Source of the DNA: Fidelibacterota bacterium
GTDB lineage: Bacteria; Fidelibacterota; Marinisomatia; Marinisomatales; TCS55
Direction: 5' to 3'
DNA length: 64,000 nt
NCBI GenBank assembly: GCA_004124385.1
Contig: SCKN01000003.1
Location: forward strand, 265,968-329,967
Shown here: one piece after another, positions 62,943-64,000 of the stretch
Position numbering within the stretch: position 1 is the stretch's first letter
How the letters are laid out: every line of letters starts with the position of its first letter
The notes under the pieces: model-generated
Told to the model about the DNA's origin: nothing
Seen by the model: only the letters and a program-made list of their open reading frames with translations
The model's database searches: none
Program-made: the position numbers and the translations under genes

Positions 62943-64000
62943 CATAACAAAATATTTTAATTTAATTCTGATTGTAGCTGGGTTGTTGATAGTCAGTTGT
63001 GATGACAGGGTGCCAACAGAAACCACAGACTCTGACATGAATTTAACGCTTACTACTCAACCTGTAGCTATTGACTTAAGTGGTAATTTAATCAACGTGG
63101 GCGAAGACGTGAGTGGAATTTTAGCATATACACTGGTTACAGCTTCTGTCCTTTCAGATTCCAATGAAGCTGTTGAAAATGTTGAAGTTAATTTTTCTGC
63201 TACTTTAGACGGAGAAGGTTTTGGTTCATTTGATTCACCTACATCATTAACCAATGATAATGGTGTTGCTGAGGCACTCCTTTTTGATTTGAATAGCTCT
63301 GGTACTGACATAAAAATTAAAGCTGAAATTGATGGCGATATTTCTAAAACCGAAACAATCACAATTGTAGATACTACTGAAGTCTGGCCATACAGATTAT
63401 ATGTTTCTGTAGACAATTCGCAAATTTTCATCGATAATGGTGTTACAAATTCCAATATATCTGCCCGAATTTTAAATTACAATTACCAACCGATCGAAAA
63501 TCTTGAAGTAAGTTTCGAGTTACAGCCGGATGGTTTAGGTATTTTAACCAGTTCCTCAGCAAATACTGATACAACCGGCATAGCCCAAATACAACTCATC
63601 GATACGGGAAACCCGGAAGATGTCGGTACCGTGACTATTTTAAGTTCTTACAAACATCCTTCATTTGGTGAATTAGATGTTTCAATCTATGTTTCAATTT
63701 CTTCTCCCAGTAATTTGAACCTGACACTGACGACTTTACCTGTGGGTATTGATCAACAAACTGTCGTCGGAGAAGATATCGTTGGAGAATATGCATATAC
63801 TCTAGTAACTGCACTATTAAAAGATCAGGATGGTAATCCTGTTGCAGGGAAGGTAATTAGTTTTAACAGTAGTGTTAATAATCAATCTTCAGGATCATTC
63901 AACGTCAGTTCTGGCACAACAAACAGTCAGGGGATGGTGGTTGTCTATTTTACAGACTCTGGATCCGCTGTTGATGTATCAGGAACACCAGCTTATGAGG
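62932..64000 (+). CDS. Ig-repeat lipoprotein at the end of the pilus operon (partial)
   Basis: At least 356 aa, running off the right edge. The lipoprotein signal ends LLIVSC (Cys23). It consists of bacterial Ig-like (Big_1/invasin-type) domains. A module starting NLTLTTQPV near residue 37 recurs as NLTLTTLPV near 263, both followed by GED...AYTLVTA and an NxxVAxxxVxF-type strand. It overlaps pilQ by 11 nt, so it is translated with the pilus genes and may be an adhesive or structural surface lipoprotein. Function is inferred from domain type only. Confidence 0.8.
   Translation, partial: MRNNITKYFNLILIVAGLLIVSCDDRVPTETTDSDMNLTLTTQPVAIDLSGNLINVGEDVSGILAYTLVTASVLSDSNEAVENVEVNFSATLDGEGFGSFDSPTSLTNDNGVAEALLFDLNSSGTDIKIKAEIDGDISKTETITIVDTTEVWPYRLYVSVDNSQIFIDNGVTNSNISARILNYNYQPIENLEVSFELQPDGLGILTSSSANTDTTGIAQIQLIDTGNPEDVGTVTILSSYKHPSFGELDVSIYVSISSPSNLNLTLTTLPVGIDQQTVVGEDIVGEYAYTLVTALLKDQDGNPVAGKVISFNSSVNNQSSGSFNVSSGTTNSQGMVVVYFTDSGSAVDVSGTPAYE

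Overview
The window is AT-rich, gene-dense Gram-negative chromosome with no mobile element, CRISPR array or rRNA. The gene set points to the Fibrobacteres-Chlorobi-Bacteroidetes (FCB) side of the tree: type IX secretion genes (PorU- and PorZ-like, both ending in a type IX sorting-like domain), a short FCB-style primary sigma factor and a TonB receptor with a carboxypeptidase-like N-domain. It also has a proteobacterial-type PilMNOPQ type IV pilus locus, a tRNA-Sec gene and Shine-Dalgarno sequences at many starts, which fits classical Bacteroidetes less well. A Marinimicrobia (SAR406)-like or related FCB lineage is my best inference; it is not proven by this sequence.

Layout. 1-14.7 kb (minus strand): a complete dcw cell-wall and division cluster read as mraZ-rsmH-ftsL-ftsI-murE-murF-mraY-(36-aa membrane ORF)-murD-ftsW-murG-murC-murB-ftsQ-ftsA, nearly every junction overlapping. 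It sits behind a recognisable promoter with MraZ-type TGGGT boxes. murG carries a frameshift at a 10-base homopolymer. 14.7-20 kb (minus): RodZ-like protein, Maf and the PorU-like sortase. 20-31.2 kb (plus): aconitase, SerA, an FAD oxidoreductase, the primary sigma factor, then an envelope block (M23 peptidase, MiaB, LapA, LapB-like TPR protein, SPOR protein), followed by tRNA-Sec and a palindromic repeat. 31.4-34.5 kb: a translationally coupled aminotransferase / hydroxy-amino-acid dehydratase / ornithine-cyclodeaminase-family trio. 34.5-42.4 kb: small membrane proteins, a YwaF-like protein, oligopeptidase B, an M50 protease and a PorZ-like protein. 42.4-48.8 kb: adenosine deaminase, an OPT transporter, a TPP riboswitch driving a TonB-dependent receptor, and a cyclase-family hydrolase. 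48.9-50.8 kb: a lipoprotein and a periplasmic MsrA associated with attC-like half-sites. 50.9-53.8 kb: a nested-hairpin repeat and the three-subunit NAD(P) transhydrogenase. 54-64 kb (plus): a type IV pilus operon (pilin, PilT, two minor pilins, a large PilX-like protein, PilM-N-O-P-Q) ending in an Ig-repeat lipoprotein that runs off the right edge.

How it fits together. The first 20 kb makes meso-diaminopimelate-type peptidoglycan (MurE has DNPR) and divides the cell. PorU and PorZ belong to the surface-attachment end of type IX secretion. The riboswitch-receptor pair is a thiamin-scavenging module. The last 10 kb builds and retracts pili, although the extension ATPase PilB and platform protein PilC are not in the window. 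The points most worth a second look are the tRNA-Sec, the three-gene amino-acid cassette, the attC-like lipoprotein unit, the palindromic repeat family and the murG frameshift.
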